Shown here: positions 53,483-54,587 of the stretch, piece after piece
How the letters are laid out: each line of letters begins with the position of its first letter
Numbering within the stretch: position 1 is the first letter of the stretch
Virus record (IMG/VR): IMGVR_UViG_3300044712_000372
Coordinates: 1 to 54,587 of that record
Strand: one strand, 5' to 3'
DNA: 54,587 nt
Origin: a virus
Translations under genes and position numbers: made by a program
Notes under the pieces: generated by a model
What the model was told of the DNA's origin: nothing
Seen by the model: the letters and a program-made list of their open reading frames with translations, nothing else
Database searches by the model: none

Positions 53483-53512
53483 ACAGGAGAAAGGGAAGTC
53501 CCTTTCCTCTGT
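53483..53512 (-). terminator. Hairpin after the third amidoligase gene
   Basis: ACAGGAGAAAGGG and CCCTTTCCTCTGT pair at 11 of 13 positions around a 4-base loop, immediately after the stop at 53515. On the transcribed strand only GTGTTTAAGG follows, so termination would be weak. It may instead protect or process the RNA. Confidence 0.5.
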
Positions 53513-53514
53513 AC

Positions 53515-54153
53515 TCAAGGGGTACAAATGCTGTGCACCTTACGCAGGCGATCTGCTTCTGCATATGCTGCATCTACATTGAGGTGCTTTGCATTGTGCA
53601 CTAACCAAGTGGCCATGTCTACGCAGTAACAAGCCCATTGCCAATCACCACTGGCAAAAAAGCGTAGCTCCACAGTGTTTTTATTTTCTACATTCACTGC
53701 GTTATAGCGAGTAACACCAAAGGACAGGGTTCTACAATAATCGTTACTGTATCTCCCAAATAAATATTTTCTATCCTGTTCACTGAGTCCACAGTAAAAG
53801 GCGTAAATTTCTTTCGCTCTTTTTATTGTGCACCATTCTCGACTGATGTGGATATGAATACCACAGCTGTCGTTGGTTATATATTCTGTTTTTTCTCCAA
53901 ATTTCTTGAGTTCTTTTTTCAGCCAAGATGGAGTAAGTGGCTGACTAACCCACTCTCTTTCCCTGTAAAAATGTTCTTTTGTCTCGCTTGGCGAGGTGTA
54001 GGTGGACAAACTTCCATCAGTTGTTATGTAAAAAAATCCACGATAACTCCCACCATCGTGCCAGGGAATACGTTTCTCACTGCAAATCCCTTCGATTTCG
54101 ATGCCAACGGCAATATTCGAGGGAGCTTGACGGAAAGAAGAAAGAGATTGCAT
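53515..54153 (-). CDS. Amidoligase-like protein (212 aa)
   Basis: 212 residues with amidoligase motifs: IAVGIEIEGICSEKR (metal Glu), FFYITTDGSLSTYTSPSE, NDSCGIHIHISREW (metal His) and NTVELRFFASGDWQW (Arg). It is smaller than the other two GS-fold ligases but keeps the key positions, so a third COOH-NH2 ligase is likely. It is separated from the 42.8-48.8 kb cluster by small genes. Upstream on the same strand is a 5' leader that begins at the hammerhead cleavage site. Confidence 0.75.
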   Translation of the reverse strand: MQSLSSFRQAPSNIAVGIEIEGICSEKRIPWHDGGSYRGFFYITTDGSLSTYTSPSETKEHFYREREWVSQPLTPSWLKKELKKFGEKTEYITNDSCGIHIHISREWCTIKRAKEIYAFYCGLSEQDRKYLFGRYSNDYCRTLSFGVTRYNAVNVENKNTVELRFFASGDWQWACYCVDMATWLVHNAKHLNVDAAYAEADRLRKVHSICTP

Positions 54154-54353
54154 GGCGTTCTCTCTTGAAAGGTTGAAGATATGACAGTATGGATTGGACT
54201 GTCGGCCAAGTGGCTATTGACTTTCGTCAGCAAAGAATAAAAGCCATTTATTCTCTGGAGCACACACTCAGGCGAAGCTTTTTACCGTCAAATACTATTG
54301 CGCAATTCATATTTGATAGCCGCACATATGCTTAGTCAGTGCTATATAACAAG
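54154..54353 (-). other. Structured leader upstream of the third amidoligase
   Basis: About 200 nt without a gene. It contains TCAAATA/TATTTGA (54288-54294 with 54310-54316) enclosing the palindrome ATTGCGCAAT. If the hammerhead upstream cleaves, this becomes a 5'-hydroxyl-terminated leader of the downstream mRNA. No clear promoter was seen inside. Confidence 0.5.
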
Positions 54354-54412
54354 TCTAAATACCCTTTAAAGGGTTTCGTGCCTTTTAACGTCCGGCTACT
54401 CATCAGTTTAAA
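54354..54412 (-). ncRNA. Type I hammerhead ribozyme next to tRNA-Arg
   Basis: The minus strand contains the full hammerhead core: CTGATGA (54406-54400), CGAAA (54378-54374) and the cleavage triplet GTA (54362-54360). Stem I pairs TTTAAA (54412-54407) with TTTAGA (54359-54354). Stem II pairs GT-GCC with GGCAC around an 11-base loop with one bulged A. Stem III is CCCT/AGGG with a TTAA loop. A15.1 (54374) pairs with U16.1 (54361). Predicted cleavage is between 54360 and 54359. It begins 5 bases after the encoded CCA of tRNA-Arg. Confidence 0.85.
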
Positions 54413-54417
54413 GGACG

Positions 54418-54494
54418 TGGTCTGCCCGGAGGGACTCGAACCCCCGACCTGCTGCTTAGAAGGCAGCTGCTCTATCCAGTTGAGCTACGGGCAG
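54418..54494 (-). tRNA. tRNA-Arg(TCT)
   Basis: Acceptor CTGCCCG/CGGGCAG, discriminator A, encoded CCA. D stem GCTC/GAGC, anticodon loop CTTCTAA (anticodon TCT, codon AGA), T arm GGGGG-TTCGAGT-CCCTC. Its 3' end is followed after 5 bases by the hammerhead ribozyme. Confidence 0.92.
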
Positions 54495-54499
54495 ATGTT

Positions 54500-54576
54500 T
54501 GGTAGGCCATGTAGGACTCGAACCTACGACTAACCGATTATGAGTCGGCTACTCTAACCAACTGAGTTAATGGCCC
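54500..54576 (-). tRNA. tRNA with CAT anticodon, probably tRNA-Ile2
   Basis: Acceptor GGGCCAT/ATGGCCT (one G-T pair), discriminator A, encoded CCA; D stem ACTC/GAGT; anticodon loop CTCATAA; T arm GTAGG-TTCGAGT-CCTAC. C4-G69 and C5-G68 and the G27-T43 pair agree with tRNA-Ile2, which TilS modifies to read AUA, better than with elongator Met. This is inferred, so Met remains possible. Confidence 0.88.
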
Positions 54577-54586
54577 AATAAAGACT
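54570..54586. repeat. Right copy of 17-bp terminal direct repeat
   Basis: Identical to 1-17, so the window probably closes into a circle through the 5' end of the CAT-anticodon tRNA. The last base of the window differs from position 18. Confidence 0.7.
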
Positions 54587-54587
54587 C

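Noticed and set aside
1-54587. Prophage attachment sites from the 17-bp end repeat in a tRNA
   Set aside because: The repeat covers the 5' end of the tRNA rather than the 3' end, and there is no integrase, repressor or bacterial gene in the window.
1-54587. CRISPR array or insertion sequence
   Set aside because: No regularly spaced repeats and no transposase-like ORF were seen.

Overview
The window looks like an essentially complete genome of a lytic, short-tailed (podovirus-type) bacteriophage. It has a small and large terminase, portal, scaffold, major capsid protein, neck proteins resembling P22 gp4 and gp10, a beta-helix tailspike, three ejection-type proteins and a GH19 endolysin. I found no integrase, repressor, phage RNA polymerase or sigma factor, so transcription probably relies on host sigma-70 RNA polymerase. 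The first 17 bases are repeated at the right end (54570-54586), which fits a circular or terminally redundant molecule linearised here. The host is not named by the sequence. The rrn-type boxA elements, the A-ending codon bias of the phage tRNAs and the coenzyme-B12-dependent reductase suggest a proteobacterium richer in GC than the phage; a betaproteobacterium is my guess only.

Layout. A roughly 1.5 kb control region (2495-3975) separates two convergent arms. It carries two divergent, exact-consensus sigma-70 promoters around a dyad, a terminator and two rrn-like boxA elements in the leftward leader, and several hairpins. The rightward arm (3976-27838) holds packaging, head, neck, tail, ejection and lysis genes and ends in a bidirectional terminator (27837-27863). 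The leftward arm runs from 2494 through the window end and from 54.6 kb down to 27.87 kb. It contains, in transcription order: small GC-rich early genes and tiny membrane peptides (0-2.5 kb); tRNAs and a hammerhead ribozyme (54.35-54.58 kb); small genes (50-54 kb); a peptide-ligase and amidotransferase cluster (42.8-48.8 kb); duplicated zinc-ribbon cassettes (40-41 kb); replication genes (primase, helicase, split polymerase, SSB-like protein, exonuclease, HNH; 33-40 kb); and nucleotide metabolism (dCMP deaminase, ThyX, MazG-like, class II RNR) ending with an HslV-like peptidase.

How it works together. Early transcription probably reads through a long structured leader by antitermination. The deaminase, ThyX and RNR feed dNTPs to a T7-like replisome of separate primase, DnaB-like helicase and a PolA-family polymerase encoded as two overlapping reading frames. 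The most unusual accessory block contains three glutamine-synthetase-fold amidoligases, one ATP-grasp ligase, one class II glutamine amidotransferase and one class I GAT/peptidase C26. This looks like a phage-encoded system for making or removing amide-linked peptide tags or small metabolites. The clearest undescribed element is a complete type I hammerhead ribozyme on the minus strand, 5 nt after the encoded CCA of tRNA-Arg. Other notable points are a tRNA-Thr whose acceptor strand doubles as the terminase Shine-Dalgarno, probable non-AUG starts, an ADP-ribosyltransferase-like segment in the giant ejection protein and a PhoD-like phosphodiesterase at the end of the virion operon.
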